Of a stretch of 58,408 bases of DNA, positions 1-9,113 are shown piece by piece; position 1 is the first letter of the stretch; every line of letters starts with the position of its first letter. The translations under genes were made by a program, and so were the position numbers. The notes below the pieces were generated by a model, which saw nothing but the letters and a program-made list of their open reading frames with translations, did not search any database and had not been told where the DNA came from. Source of the DNA: Nitrospinota bacterium (GTDB lineage Bacteria > Nitrospinota > Nitrospinia > Nitrospinales > VA-1); contig DUZG01000008.1 of assembly GCA_013349585.1 (NCBI GenBank), forward strand, positions 1 to 58,408. Reading direction: 5' to 3'.

Positions 1-125
1 ATGGTTTTAAAAAGAAACCTTCTATTTAAATGCACATAAAGCGGTCGCGATCCTAGCCTGAGATCCAATCCGGTTAAACCTAATGTGAGAGCGAAATTTC
101 AACAGAATAAAAATTTTCCAAAAAT

Positions 126-1136
126 TTATTTCGAAGTTCGCCTTTCGCTCATTTCACGAACCCACTCTAGCAACACAAAGTCCATCCACCGCCGATCTCC
201 ATGAGGGGTCTGATGCCGGGATATATAACCCATATGCCCTCCTCCTTGAGGCTGATAGATAGACACATGATTATTAACTGAAACATCTTTGAATACTTCC
301 GGTGGCACAAACGGATCATCCAGAGAACAGAGAATCGATGTAGCCGTCTTAATATTTTTCAGGTAATGCTTACCGCTGCATTGGTCATAATAATCATCCA
401 AGTCTTTGTATCCTCCGGCAGGTGCGGTATAACTGGCATCAAAATTCCAGATCGTACTCAACTCCGGGTCTATTCCATTCCGGAAGTTTTTCTTCAAGGC
501 ACGCATCTGATTTCCAATCAACCTCATATAATAACGGTTGAACAACCAACAAGAACGATGAGTAGATATAATATGACTGGCAACACGCAAATCAACAGGT
601 GGGTTTACTGCCATTGCCCCTATTAGCCCTGGAGGGGTCGAACGACCCTCGCCTAGGTATTTAAGAAGTATATTGCCACTTAAAGAAAAGCAGATTAAAA
701 GCAGATGCGGATGCCGTTGCGAAAAATAATCGATCATTTTAGCCAAGTCTTCGCTTGAACCGCCATTCCATAAACTGGAACTCAACCCCATCCCCGGGCC
801 ACTACCTCGCTGGTTGATCAAGATTACACCGTATCCCTGCAACCCAAGTTTTGCAACAATACGTTTTATATAGCCGGATTCAGAACAACCTCCCATACCA
901 TGGGCCAACAAGACCGTTGGTTTATCTTTATCCATTGCTTCTATTTCAAACGCAATGGATATTGCATCCACATCAAGATCAATGGTATGAGATTTTTTTT
1001 CTGGGGAAAATTTGGATTTACCGGGAAATTGCGATCCAATTATCGTCTGGAAGATGCCCCCACCAGAAACAGGGACAAAAGTACTCATTAAGTGATCGAT
1101 CTCCAAAAACATCCCCCCTCTGTGAGTATCGGTCAA
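126..1136 (-). CDS. YheT-like alpha/beta hydrolase
   Basis: Predicted alpha/beta-fold serine hydrolase of the YheT/COG0429 type; substrate unknown, probably an ester or lipid. The oxyanion-side motif HGMGG is at residues 79-83, an RGSG element near 110-113, and the nucleophile elbow reads FSLSGN with Ser151. Candidate acid and base are the Asp pair in SLDDPFVPP (273-274) and His301 in GGGHMGY. Length (336 aa) fits the family, which is usually 320-340 aa. No signal peptide, so cytoplasmic. The annotated start MTDTH gives a short extra N-terminus; the Met at residue 17 is an alternative. It is divergent from the TPR gene to its right. Family call is firm, substrate is not known. Confidence 0.85.
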   Translation of the reverse strand: MTDTHRGGMFLEIDHLMSTFVPVSGGGIFQTIIGSQFPGKSKFSPEKKSHTIDLDVDAISIAFEIEAMDKDKPTVLLAHGMGGCSESGYIKRIVAKLGLQGYGVILINQRGSGPGMGLSSSLWNGGSSEDLAKMIDYFSQRHPHLLLICFSLSGNILLKYLGEGRSTPPGLIGAMAVNPPVDLRVASHIISTHRSCWLFNRYYMRLIGNQMRALKKNFRNGIDPELSTIWNFDASYTAPAGGYKDLDDYYDQCSGKHYLKNIKTATSILCSLDDPFVPPEVFKDVSVNNHVSIYQPQGGGHMGYISRHQTPHGDRRWMDFVLLEWVREMSERRTSK

Positions 1137-1289
1137 TAATTGAATGGAATTTTTTATACGCCGAATGTATCCTTATAATAGGATGTTTTTCAGCTAAGGT
1201 TGACACTTTAGCAAGGTATTGATAGATTGCAAAATTCAACTTTTAAAAACCAAGTCAAACTTGAACAAACCAAAAATCTAAGCTTTCTT

Positions 1290-2648
1290 ATGCGTTTTAT
1301 TTCGTTAGTATCATTGGCTTTATTCCTACTTGCTCCATTTGCAGAAGCTTCTTCTACTTCCATCGAAGCCAATCTTCATTACCAAAAAGCCATGAAGCTA
1401 AGCCAACAAAGGTTGTGGAAGGATGCTATCCCCCAATTTATCAAAGCCGCTAAACTAGCACCTAAAGACGGTTTACTGCATGCGAATCTTGGAGTCGCAT
1501 TAAGTCAAACAGGGATGCATAAAGAAGCGCTGTTTTCGTTCGACAAAGCATTGAAGCTTGGATATGAATCATCTGGGCTTCGTTACAACCGTGGAGTTTC
1601 TTTTGCGCATCTGAATTTGATAGATGAAGCAGTGACAGAACTGGAAAAAGCCTTGAGTCTTAACCGAAGAATGGTGAAAGCAGAATACGATCTTGGTGTT
1701 TTATACAATCGGCAAGGCAACAGGAAAAAAGCTCAGGAGAAAGTAGACACTCTATTTAAACGTAACAACAAGCTGGCAAAAAAATTATTTGACCAATTAA
1801 TACCCGATTATAAAGTTATCACAGTCGATAATGGAGGAACACTAAGAGGCCGCGTTTCGCTAACGGGTCCCATCCCAAGAGCCCGTTCTTTTCATCTAGT
1901 ACATGCCCCGAACATTGAATTTTGTTCACGGATTTCAGATGGTAAAGGTCATCGTTTTCTGTACGATTTTACGGTATCTCAAAACCGAGGCTTGAAAGAT
2001 ACGATCATTTCCTTAACAGAAATTAAAAAAGGAAAACCGTTTCCACAAAAAATGCAAACCTTTAAAATAGACCGCTGTCGAGCCAATAACTATATCATTG
2101 GTATCAAGAATAGCGAAAACATCCTCATCGAAAATACCGATCCGATCCAGCACGAGATCGCAACCTATGAAGTGAGAAATATCTACTCCGATCAGACTTC
2201 AAATCGTCCTGTTATTCCAAAGTCTAGCCAGGTCAGGGCGGCATTCGTTCGTCACGATGCTAATGAATTCACTATCAAATGTAATCTTCACCCATTCCTG
2301 CAAACTCACGGATATCTGGTGAGTAACCCCTATTATACCGTAACCGACTCAGATGGGAATTTCTCAATTGAAAACATCCCCCCTGGAACTTACGAGGTCG
2401 TGGCCTGGCACACTTATATTCCTCAAAAAAAGGGAATAATCACCATCACCGCTAAAGGTGAAACAGAGATTAATTTTGAATTTGATGGTGCGGATGAGAG
2501 AAGAAAACTATACCACGATGATATTAAGGGTTATAGATTCAACACTTGGTATGACAGCAAAGAGAATTTTTATGGCGGCCCAAGAATTGACGATCCCGTG
2601 GAAGAATTGCAGGCCTTCTGTGACAAAGACCATATTTGTTCTGAATAA
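1290..2648 (+). CDS. Exported TPR protein with cupredoxin-like C-terminal module
   Basis: An upstream TTG at 1227 opens the frame, but the ATG at 1290 gives a clean signal peptide ending near FAEASS, so I choose it. The mature protein has about four TPR repeats in its first 150 residues. These are followed by a beta-rich module beginning with NGGTLRGRVSLTG, which ends with a possible copper ligand set in KCNLHPFLQTHG and a carboxypeptidase-regulatory-like segment (DGNFSIENIPPGTYEVVAWH). The same module occurs in the genes at 11808 and 14860. The family resembles plastocyanin-like proteins often annotated as methylamine utilisation proteins. Here the methionine of the CxxHxxM pattern is Leu. 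Role inferred: periplasmic metal or redox partner, with TPRs for docking. Confidence 0.75.
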   Translation: MRFISLVSLALFLLAPFAEASSTSIEANLHYQKAMKLSQQRLWKDAIPQFIKAAKLAPKDGLLHANLGVALSQTGMHKEALFSFDKALKLGYESSGLRYNRGVSFAHLNLIDEAVTELEKALSLNRRMVKAEYDLGVLYNRQGNRKKAQEKVDTLFKRNNKLAKKLFDQLIPDYKVITVDNGGTLRGRVSLTGPIPRARSFHLVHAPNIEFCSRISDGKGHRFLYDFTVSQNRGLKDTIISLTEIKKGKPFPQKMQTFKIDRCRANNYIIGIKNSENILIENTDPIQHEIATYEVRNIYSDQTSNRPVIPKSSQVRAAFVRHDANEFTIKCNLHPFLQTHGYLVSNPYYTVTDSDGNFSIENIPPGTYEVVAWHTYIPQKKGIITITAKGETEINFEFDGADERRKLYHDDIKGYRFNTWYDSKENFYGGPRIDDPVEELQAFCDKDHICSE

Positions 2649-2655
2649 TTGTGAA

Positions 2656-3264
2656 TTAACTCGTTTTTTTCACCACAACCGCATTTAGTTTATGCTCCTG
2701 CCGAGCTTGTTCGGCGGCTTTTTGCGCCAAATCTTCATCAGCATACTTCCCCAGAAATACCCGATGCCATACGCCTCCATGATTCGGCAATTCTATTTTC
2801 ATTAGATATGGACTGAACCCTTTTTTCTGCAATTTCATTTTCAAAATACTCGCCATTTTCACATCACGAAACGAACTCACCTGAACAACAAAGCGAGACA
2901 ACATTGTTGGTTTTTTTTCTTCTTCAACAATAGGTTTTATATTTTTTTTTGGCTCTAACTTAGCGGGTTCGATAATTTTACTGTGAGAATGTGCGGGCTT
3001 GTCAGGTAAAGAAACAGGAAGCATTTCACCATGTAAACCAACATACTTGGTCATGGTCTTATCCTTCAAAGTTTCAAAAAAAATAAACTGGTGAGAAACA
3101 GGCCCCAACGCTTCCGTTTTATTGACGATGGATTTTGGCTTTATCGCACTAACTTTTTTGGCAACCGAAGGGTTCCCCTGAAAAAAACCAGGCAACAGCT
3201 CATCATTAAAATAGATAACCGATGAGCATACTAATATAAAAATCGTAAGATAAAGGAGTCGCAT
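2656..3264 (-). CDS. SPOR-domain membrane protein
   Basis: The N-terminus (MRLLYLTIFILVCSSVIYF) is a single membrane anchor. A low-complexity Lys/Pro/Glu linker follows, and residues about 125-202 form a SPOR domain starting FVVQVSSFRDVKMA and containing GVWHRVFLGKYADEDLA. SPOR domains bind peptidoglycan denuded of stem peptides, usually at division sites, so the protein probably faces the periplasm. It lies 21 nt downstream of argS on the same strand and is likely co-transcribed with it. It converges with the TPR/cupredoxin gene, leaving only 7 nt between the two stop codons. The specific division or envelope role cannot be read from sequence. Confidence 0.85.
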   Translation of the reverse strand: MRLLYLTIFILVCSSVIYFNDELLPGFFQGNPSVAKKVSAIKPKSIVNKTEALGPVSHQFIFFETLKDKTMTKYVGLHGEMLPVSLPDKPAHSHSKIIEPAKLEPKKNIKPIVEEEKKPTMLSRFVVQVSSFRDVKMASILKMKLQKKGFSPYLMKIELPNHGGVWHRVFLGKYADEDLAQKAAEQARQEHKLNAVVVKKTS

Positions 3265-3285
3265 ATTATCTGTTCGGAATCAGGC

Positions 3286-4950
3286 TTACATCTTTTCAGG
3301 CACTGAAATTCCCATTAGGTCGAATCCGTTTCTAATAGTTATTCTTAATCCATCCAACAAGTACAGGCGCGCCAGCGTTAGTGGAACGTCATCTGAAATG
3401 ACCCTGTGGCGACTATAATAACCATGGAAGCGCGATACCAGATCGAGCAGGTAATGTGAAATACGGTGAACTTCCAACGCGAGGGCACTTTTCTCTACAA
3501 CTTCAGGAAATGCTAAAATCGCTTTTACAATTGAGAACTCTTCCTCCTCAATAAGCAGGGAGAGGTCGATGCTTCCATTTCCTGGAAATTGAATATCCTT
3601 TTCCTCAGCACCACGGAAAATGCTGCAAATTCTCGCATGCGCATATTGAATATAGAAAACCGGGTTTTCCGATGTCTCCTGTTTAGCCAGCTCCAGATCA
3701 AAATCTAAATGTGCATCAGAGCTTCGCATGAGAAAGTAATAACGTGCCGCATCCACACCGACCTCGCTGACCACATCTGACAGTGTTTCAAACTCGCCGG
3801 AACGGGTAGACATAGCCACCTTTTCACCGCCTCTGAGCAAACTGACAAATTGTATCAGTAATATCTTAAAGATGTTTTTGTCATATCCCATTGCCTGCAA
3901 AACAGCCTCCATACGCGGCACATAGCCATGATGGTCTGCACCCATGAGGTTGATGATTTTCTTAAAACCACGTTTGATTTTGTTTTGATGGTAAGCAATG
4001 TCCGAACAAAAATAAGTCTTTTCACCGGTTTTTTTGACAATTACGCGATCTTTATCATCGTCAAAAGCAGATGACTTCAGCCATACAGCACCGTCTTTAT
4101 CGTAAACATGGCCTTCATTTCGCAACCATTCAATCGCACCTTCGACAGAGTTATCTTCATATAAAGATTGCTCACTGAACCAATTGTCAAAGGTCACACG
4201 AAAAGCAGAAAGATCTTTTTTGATCCCCTCCAGAATATTGTTCTTTGCGAGTTCTTTGAAAAAGGGAACACACTCACCTTCCGGTTTATCAAAAAACTCC
4301 TTGCCATGCTGATCAATGGCCAGTTGTGCAATGTCTTTTATATACTCACCACGATAATGATTTTCAGGGAATTCCGCATCATTTCCCAATAGTTCCAGGT
4401 AACGCAACCAGGTAGAACGCCCCAAAATATTCATCTGATTTCCTACATCGTTGATGTAGTATTCGGTTTTTAGATCATAGCCTGCCTTTTTCAGTATTCG
4501 GGCCAACGCGTCGCCAACAGCGGCACCCCTGCCATGACCAATATGTAAAGGACCGGTTGGATTCGCACTGACAAACTCGATCATTATTTTTGTTCCCTGC
4601 CCAACATTTGACTTTCCAAATTCATTACGCTGCTCAACTGCATCAGTCAATCGATCGAGGAAAAACTTTCGGACCATTTTTATATTCAGAAACCCTGGTC
4701 CGGCAATTTCTACCGAGCCCAACCCGGCAGTTCCTTCTTCAATATGACTTTCAATGATCTGAGCAATTACTTTAGGATTCTTACGTTCGCTACGTGCCAG
4801 AGTCATAGCGATATTGCATGCAAAATCGCCCATTTTTTCGTCCTTGGGTTTTTCAACAACAATATCGGGAGCATCAGCAAGTTCTAACTCACCTGCATCC
4901 TTAGCCTTATTTAAGGCGCACTCAATTATTTCTTTAATGGCTTTTTTCAT
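3286..4950 (-). CDS. argS: Arginyl-tRNA synthetase
   Basis: Class I aminoacyl-tRNA synthetase that charges tRNA-Arg with arginine. The N-terminal additional domain (residues 1-115) precedes the catalytic core with SANPTGPLHIGHGRG (HIGH at 136-139). The KMSKS-loop equivalent is degenerate, VAMSTRSG around residues 379-385, as is common in ArgS. The C-terminal DALR anticodon-binding domain includes the segment FYIQYAHARICSIF. Length of 554 aa is normal. It probably heads an operon with the SPOR gene. Starts at an ATG encoding MKKAIKE. Confidence 0.97.
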   Translation of the reverse strand: MKKAIKEIIECALNKAKDAGELELADAPDIVVEKPKDEKMGDFACNIAMTLARSERKNPKVIAQIIESHIEEGTAGLGSVEIAGPGFLNIKMVRKFFLDRLTDAVEQRNEFGKSNVGQGTKIMIEFVSANPTGPLHIGHGRGAAVGDALARILKKAGYDLKTEYYINDVGNQMNILGRSTWLRYLELLGNDAEFPENHYRGEYIKDIAQLAIDQHGKEFFDKPEGECVPFFKELAKNNILEGIKKDLSAFRVTFDNWFSEQSLYEDNSVEGAIEWLRNEGHVYDKDGAVWLKSSAFDDDKDRVIVKKTGEKTYFCSDIAYHQNKIKRGFKKIINLMGADHHGYVPRMEAVLQAMGYDKNIFKILLIQFVSLLRGGEKVAMSTRSGEFETLSDVVSEVGVDAARYYFLMRSSDAHLDFDLELAKQETSENPVFYIQYAHARICSIFRGAEEKDIQFPGNGSIDLSLLIEEEEFSIVKAILAFPEVVEKSALALEVHRISHYLLDLVSRFHGYYSRHRVISDDVPLTLARLYLLDGLRITIRNGFDLMGISVPEKM

Positions 4951-5034
4951 GCCAGGGTTCTCAAAATTTTAAGGGTCTTTGAATTCGGGTGGGCTTGGTT
5001 TTTATTGAGGAATGCAAATAATCGATATCTAATA

Positions 5035-5346
5035 TTATTTTGAGTTCCTGATCGATTCTATTTCCTTTTCCATTTCTTCTTCAAGGGACTGTTTATCGTC
5101 CCGGAATTGAGCTTCCAATTTCATTTTTGCGCCTGCAACTTCATCTGGGGGTACGCGGTCTGAAAGTTTTCGGACTTTATCCTGCATCGTCACATCACGA
5201 TCAGCAATTTGCGCCATAAAATCTATTCTGATTTCAGCGATTTGATCTTTTTGCTTTTTGGTCAGCTTTTTCTTGGATTTTAGTTCTGGAACAAGATCCT
5301 CCGATCGCTCCAGGCTCAACTCCCATGAACTTTTCAAACCAGACAT
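5035..5346 (-). CDS. Small charged coiled-coil protein
   Basis: No recognised family. The 103-residue product is highly charged and predicted largely helical: a KSKKKLTKKQKDQIAEIR stretch, then heptad-like segments ending in EEEMEKEIESIRNSK. No signal peptide, cysteine or membrane segment, so probably cytoplasmic. The start is supported by an AGAGGTG ribosome binding site a few bases upstream of the ATG. It lies 84 nt upstream of argS on the same strand and could share its transcript. Treat as a conserved-hypothetical candidate. Confidence 0.7.
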   Translation of the reverse strand: MSGLKSSWELSLERSEDLVPELKSKKKLTKKQKDQIAEIRIDFMAQIADRDVTMQDKVRKLSDRVPPDEVAGAKMKLEAQFRDDKQSLEEEMEKEIESIRNSK

Positions 5347-5448
5347 CTCAACACCTCTAAATAAACATAACTAGTTAATTATAAAGGAATTGTAGGCAGG
5401 ACTCAATAGCTTTAAGTATAGAAAATATTCAATTAGAAAGATTAGATC

Positions 5449-6231
5449 TTAATTTTTTGAAAAGGTAGTTCGCACATCGAGAATTTTAAAACGGTGTGAT
5501 TGGAAAATTCGGTTATCTTGTTTCAACACTTGATCGATTTGATGAACTAACCAGATATCACCAAATTTTTTATAACGATAAGTCGAGGTTTCCTTATACT
5601 CCAGCTCACCCATAATAAAACTGGAACGGCTTTCATTAATTGCCCATTTTTCACCTACTTTTTCATAACGAAACACACCGTTCACTTTTCGAGGAGCAGA
5701 TCGTTGCTTGAACCTTATCTTATCTACTTTAACATCGGTCATATCCACCAACAAATTGTAGCTTTCAACATTCTTATCCGTTGAACTCGTCCTATACAAT
5801 AACCTAGACCATCCACCAGCCATATTTTTTATTGAACCACGGTATTGAGCAAACTTCTGCTTTAATCTTAAAGGAATGATCAACTCACCATAATTCTTGA
5901 TCTGATTTTTAAGCTCAAATTTGCGCTTAATCGAATAATCCCTCTCATCACCTATCAGTTCAAAGTCATACCTTCCCTTTATTCCGACATTTTTCCAGAT
6001 AAATTTAAATTCTGGGTTTCGCAAAAATTTTCCAGAACCCGATGCCACATCCAACTGCTCCCACTGAATTCGAGCAGTGACTTTGTCCAATCCGTTATCA
6101 TCCTGAGGGTAATAGTAGCTCTGATCTAGCTTGGAGAGAATTTTATCTGCCTCAGCTTGAGCCCAAATATTATCTGGGCTAGTCCCAATAAGACAGAAGA
6201 GTATTAAGGCCGAAAGCCTAAAGATTGGCAT
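5449..6231 (-). CDS. Exported protein of unknown function
   Basis: Last gene of a four-gene operon. A TTG at 6237 abuts the preceding TGA, but the ATG at 6231 gives a compact signal peptide (MPIFRLSALILFCLIGTS...WAQA), so I use it; the gap is then 6 nt. The mature part (about 235 aa) is rich in beta-strand and basic residues, with repeated aromatic/charged strands such as YKKFGDIWLVHQIDQVLKQD. The pattern is loosely reminiscent of LolA-like half-barrels, but I cannot confirm that. No metal-binding motif is obvious. Its context with a TlpA thioredoxin, a lipoprotein cytochrome and a beta-barrel suggests a periplasmic role. Confidence 0.7.
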   Translation of the reverse strand: MPIFRLSALILFCLIGTSPDNIWAQAEADKILSKLDQSYYYPQDDNGLDKVTARIQWEQLDVASGSGKFLRNPEFKFIWKNVGIKGRYDFELIGDERDYSIKRKFELKNQIKNYGELIIPLRLKQKFAQYRGSIKNMAGGWSRLLYRTSSTDKNVESYNLLVDMTDVKVDKIRFKQRSAPRKVNGVFRYEKVGEKWAINESRSSFIMGELEYKETSTYRYKKFGDIWLVHQIDQVLKQDNRIFQSHRFKILDVRTTFSKN

Positions 6232-6237
6232 AAACAA

Positions 6238-6849
6238 TCAGTTTTGTGGAAGGGTATTATCAACTCGCATAGTAAGCTTCTCTGTATTCAGTTCAGCAAG
6301 AGCACCGCCATCTTTCAAAGAAAGAAGCGCATTTTGAGAGGCCATACTATCCCAAGTTCTAGCCCCAGACACATATCCCCTAATCTTACCATCGCCATCG
6401 ATAATATAACTGGTGGGAAGACCCATTATATAATATTGCTTTCTTACTTTCTGGTCCGGGTCACGAAGAATATGAAAACTCAAATTCTTCTTATCAGCAA
6501 ATTCAACGATCCGTTCTTCGTTCCACCTGTCAATAGATATGGCTACGATTTCTACATCGTGTTTTTTAAGATTATTGTAAAGATTCTGCATAGACTCCAT
6601 CTCTTCGATGCAAGCCGCACACCAGGTCGCCCAAAAATTAATTAGAACAATTTTTCCTTTAAAATCAGATAATTGAGTTATTCCCCCTCGAATATTGTTC
6701 AGCTTAAATTCTGGGGCCATTTTAGATGTTTTAGGTGTAACGATACCCATTTCTTCAAGTAGTAATGGGTTGGCCGTAACCCCAATTGGCAACAACAGCA
6801 GGAGGAATAAAACTAAAGCCGAAACCTTCAAATACATCTGAGTTTTCAT
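6238..6849 (-). CDS. TlpA-like periplasmic thioredoxin
   Basis: Signal peptide (residues 1-26, ending GVTANP) followed by a thioredoxin fold of the TlpA/ResA/AhpC-TSA type. The redox motif is WCAAC with Cys77 and Cys80 in the context NFWATWC; the cis-proline loop is GLPTSYIID. Such proteins keep periplasmic cysteines reduced, for example for cytochrome c maturation or copper-site assembly. It is 13 nt downstream of the lipoprotein cytochrome and 6 nt upstream of the unknown exported protein. The heme and copper-like neighbours make maturation of one of them a reasonable inference. Confidence 0.9.
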   Translation of the reverse strand: MKTQMYLKVSALVLFLLLLLPIGVTANPLLLEEMGIVTPKTSKMAPEFKLNNIRGGITQLSDFKGKIVLINFWATWCAACIEEMESMQNLYNNLKKHDVEIVAISIDRWNEERIVEFADKKNLSFHILRDPDQKVRKQYYIMGLPTSYIIDGDGKIRGYVSGARTWDSMASQNALLSLKDGGALAELNTEKLTMRVDNTLPQN

Positions 6850-6862
6850 AACTGAATTCCTT

Positions 6863-7144
6863 TTATCTTGCGTTTCTATGCAAATAATCTTTGATCAGTT
6901 TTTTTTCATCTTCTGGAAAAGCTAAATTTTTCTTATCCATAAAAGACTGCATCATAACCAGAAGATGATCCCACTGTTCCGCAGTATGCCGCTGCGGAGC
7001 CGGCAACCCATGACACTGGGTGCATTTTTTCAAATACAGCTCAGCGCCTGGGCTTTCCGGTTCAGGTATCGACTGGGTCATCGAGCAACCCGTCATAATT
7101 AACAAACCAACTACAAACACCAATGTTGTAGTGCATCTCGCCAT
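6863..7144 (-). CDS. Lipoprotein cytochrome c, monoheme
   Basis: A 93-residue product. The N-terminus has a lipobox IMTGC (Cys at residue 20), so it should be lipid-anchored. One c-type heme motif, CTQCH, follows at about residues 41-45, with LVMMQSFMDKK downstream offering a methionine sixth ligand. The rest matches a small class I cytochrome domain ending in a KKLIKDYLHRN helix. It starts 5 nt after the stop of the beta-barrel gene, so the two are almost certainly translated from one message. Likely role: membrane-tethered electron carrier. Confidence 0.88.
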   Translation of the reverse strand: MARCTTTLVFVVGLLIMTGCSMTQSIPEPESPGAELYLKKCTQCHGLPAPQRHTAEQWDHLLVMMQSFMDKKNLAFPEDEKKLIKDYLHRNAR

Positions 7145-7149
7145 TTCGA

Positions 7150-8295
7150 CTAGAAGCCCAACTGCTTTGGAGCACTGAAACCTTTATAACGACGGCTTTT
7201 CTTAGTTGGAACTTCTAAGTAATAAGAAAGACGAAGCATCCAGTCATCACGTAATTGAGGTCCGTTTAAATCCTGATGGATTGGCACAGTCGCAGTCAAT
7301 TCCAAAATATGCAATGGGATCGGTTGAAATTGGGCACCCACACTTATTGCCATTTTATGCCCCCCATAATTATCTGGGTTAAACAAAGGAGAGGTAAAGT
7401 TATTAGCAGGATTCGCACCAGCATGACCTTGCCCCAATACTCTTCCCTTGTAAGGCTGTTGGTTGAATGTACCCTCGTACCAACCATTCAATTGAGTATG
7501 AAGAACCACCTTGTCATGCACTTGCCGCATTGCATAAAAGTCATAACGAAATTCTTGACCACGATGCCAACCCTGATTATTGTTATAGAGATGGGCTTCA
7601 AGCTGTGTATTAAAACCCCACCACCAGGGATCCCGCGACCCTTGATACGTAAGACCAACAATGGGATCAATCGTTCCGCTACCTAATTGCATTTTAAAAG
7701 GAAGGATGGTTCCATTCTGGTTCGCAACTGTATTATTGGTGAATTTTTTATCAATAGCTCCAGTGGGTATTGAAAGTCCGAATAACATGGACATTTGTCG
7801 GGTAGGAACCAGATTATCGTCCTTATAAAATCTATATTTACCTAAAACAGTCGTGTCTCCCATACCAGTCGATTTCATGGCAAAGTCACTTCCGTTAGCT
7901 GCCCTTATTTTCATCTGCATTTTATTTTCTTGGTAATTGGTCATTGCCATAACCGCAAAATCATCGGTAAACGAATAAGCACCGCCTATCATTGTCATAT
8001 ACATTTGCATAGACTCTGGAACGGCAACAAACGTGGCCCCATTTGCAGGCCCAACCAACGAAGGAGTGTCCAAATCACGAGTACCATCACGAAGAGGTCT
8101 CATTTCCATAAACATCTGGCTGATCTTAAACCGATATTCATGAGTTTCAGGAATTCCTCCTCCAAAAATATTTAGAGGCATATTGCCACCACAGTGAGCA
8201 CAACAAAGACCAACATAAGCCTGGGCCGCAGTCATCCAGACCATTACGATCAAACTAGAAAATAAAGCAATAAACCTCGTTTTGTTCTTAAACAT
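7150..8295 (-). CDS. Outer-membrane beta-barrel, transporter-like
   Basis: Signal peptide ending in AAQAY, then an unusual Cys/His element VGLCCAHCGGNM at the mature N-terminus. A methionine-rich segment follows (KISQMFMEMRPL; MQMYMTMIGGAY; KMQMKI). The remaining sequence alternates strands and turns typical of the outer-membrane family annotated as transporter or MetA-pathway of phenol degradation, for example GMGDTTVLGKYRFYKDD and LRLSYYLEV near the end. Met and Cys/His clusters suggest soft-metal (copper) contact, which is inference. First gene of the operon with cytochrome, TlpA and unknown exported protein; GGGGT lies 5 nt before the ATG. Confidence 0.72.
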   Translation of the reverse strand: MFKNKTRFIALFSSLIVMVWMTAAQAYVGLCCAHCGGNMPLNIFGGGIPETHEYRFKISQMFMEMRPLRDGTRDLDTPSLVGPANGATFVAVPESMQMYMTMIGGAYSFTDDFAVMAMTNYQENKMQMKIRAANGSDFAMKSTGMGDTTVLGKYRFYKDDNLVPTRQMSMLFGLSIPTGAIDKKFTNNTVANQNGTILPFKMQLGSGTIDPIVGLTYQGSRDPWWWGFNTQLEAHLYNNNQGWHRGQEFRYDFYAMRQVHDKVVLHTQLNGWYEGTFNQQPYKGRVLGQGHAGANPANNFTSPLFNPDNYGGHKMAISVGAQFQPIPLHILELTATVPIHQDLNGPQLRDDWMLRLSYYLEVPTKKSRRYKGFSAPKQLGF

Positions 8296-8365
8296 TTTTA
8301 CCCCAGCAAATTAAAGATTATTAAATACGAAACAGAATAATAGGAGAATAGTTTGTATCAAAAAA

Positions 8366-8388
8366 GCTCGCGCGCAGCTCTGCGAAGC
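8366..8388 (-). terminator. Candidate terminator/attenuator
   Basis: On the minus strand a GC-rich hairpin (GCTTCGC pairing with GCGAGC, one bulge) is followed directly by six T. It lies between the His-rich gene (8426-8854) and the beta-barrel operon (8295 downwards) and could end or attenuate transcription between them. Stem is short and imperfect. Confidence 0.45.
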
Positions 8389-8425
8389 AGGACACAATTG
8401 AAACCTTATTACTAATCAAAAAATA

Positions 8426-8854
8426 CTAGGAAAGTTTGGGGGGGTGCTCTATGGTGTGGGGGAAAAGACGAACTTTAAAATCTATAGGAATATAAAACGA
8501 ATAAGATACTAATTTATGAGTAAACGCATCACTTTTATCGAATTGAGTAAGGTCATTTCCAAAAGAAAATCCTTTTGAATGAGATGCTCCCGGATGCGAG
8601 CCACAATCGGCTCGAAATTCTGTAGACTTAGAATGATTTTTTTTGTGTGGACAATCTAATTTCGCCTGATGCATGTGAGCATTCAATAAACAGTGCAAGG
8701 ATTTATCGGAGCTGACTTTACCAAAAGGGGAAACTACCTTGGCCTGATGATGAGAATGATGGCCACCCGATGCCTGTGCAAAAGACGCAAGTAAAAATAC
8801 GACAGCTAAAACTAGAGCACTTTGCAAACAAAATATTTTTGTAAAACGCCTCAT
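8426..8854 (-). CDS. Exported His/Cys-rich protein, probable metal binder
   Basis: A 142-residue protein with a signal peptide (cleavage after FAQA) and a mature N-terminus SGGHHSHHQAK. Further His/Cys residues follow in LHCLLNAHMHQAKLDCPHKK and in ADCGSHPGASHSK. The C-terminal third is more hydrophobic and ends HTIEHPPKLS. No named family recognised; composition is like small periplasmic copper- or zinc-binding proteins. It lies upstream of, and co-oriented with, the barrel/cytochrome/TlpA operon, separated by 130 nt and a possible terminator. Its metal specificity is not determinable from sequence. Confidence 0.75.
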   Translation of the reverse strand: MRRFTKIFCLQSALVLAVVFLLASFAQASGGHHSHHQAKVVSPFGKVSSDKSLHCLLNAHMHQAKLDCPHKKNHSKSTEFRADCGSHPGASHSKGFSFGNDLTQFDKSDAFTHKLVSYSFYIPIDFKVRLFPHTIEHPPKLS

Positions 8855-9113
8855 TTAAACACCACTTAATTCAACACAAAAATAGTATGAATTAATTATA
8901 CCCCTTTTAAAGACAATTATAAACTGTTTTTCAAAGAGATAGTTAGGCATAATCCTACCCTGACCAAATCACAACACCCACCAAATACACAAACAGGATT
9001 AATTAAATACCCCTAAACATTTGGAAATAAATAGTTTTATCTCAACTGCAATAATTTTCGGTCCATTTAATTGTTTGTTTTGACTTTAGCCATTTGCTAT
9101 CCTCTGCCTTGAT

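Noticed and set aside
4980-5034. Short GGGTGGG-type phrases near 5 kb, 21 kb and 38.5 kb
   Set aside because: They share only about ten bases and no flanks, so likely coincidence.
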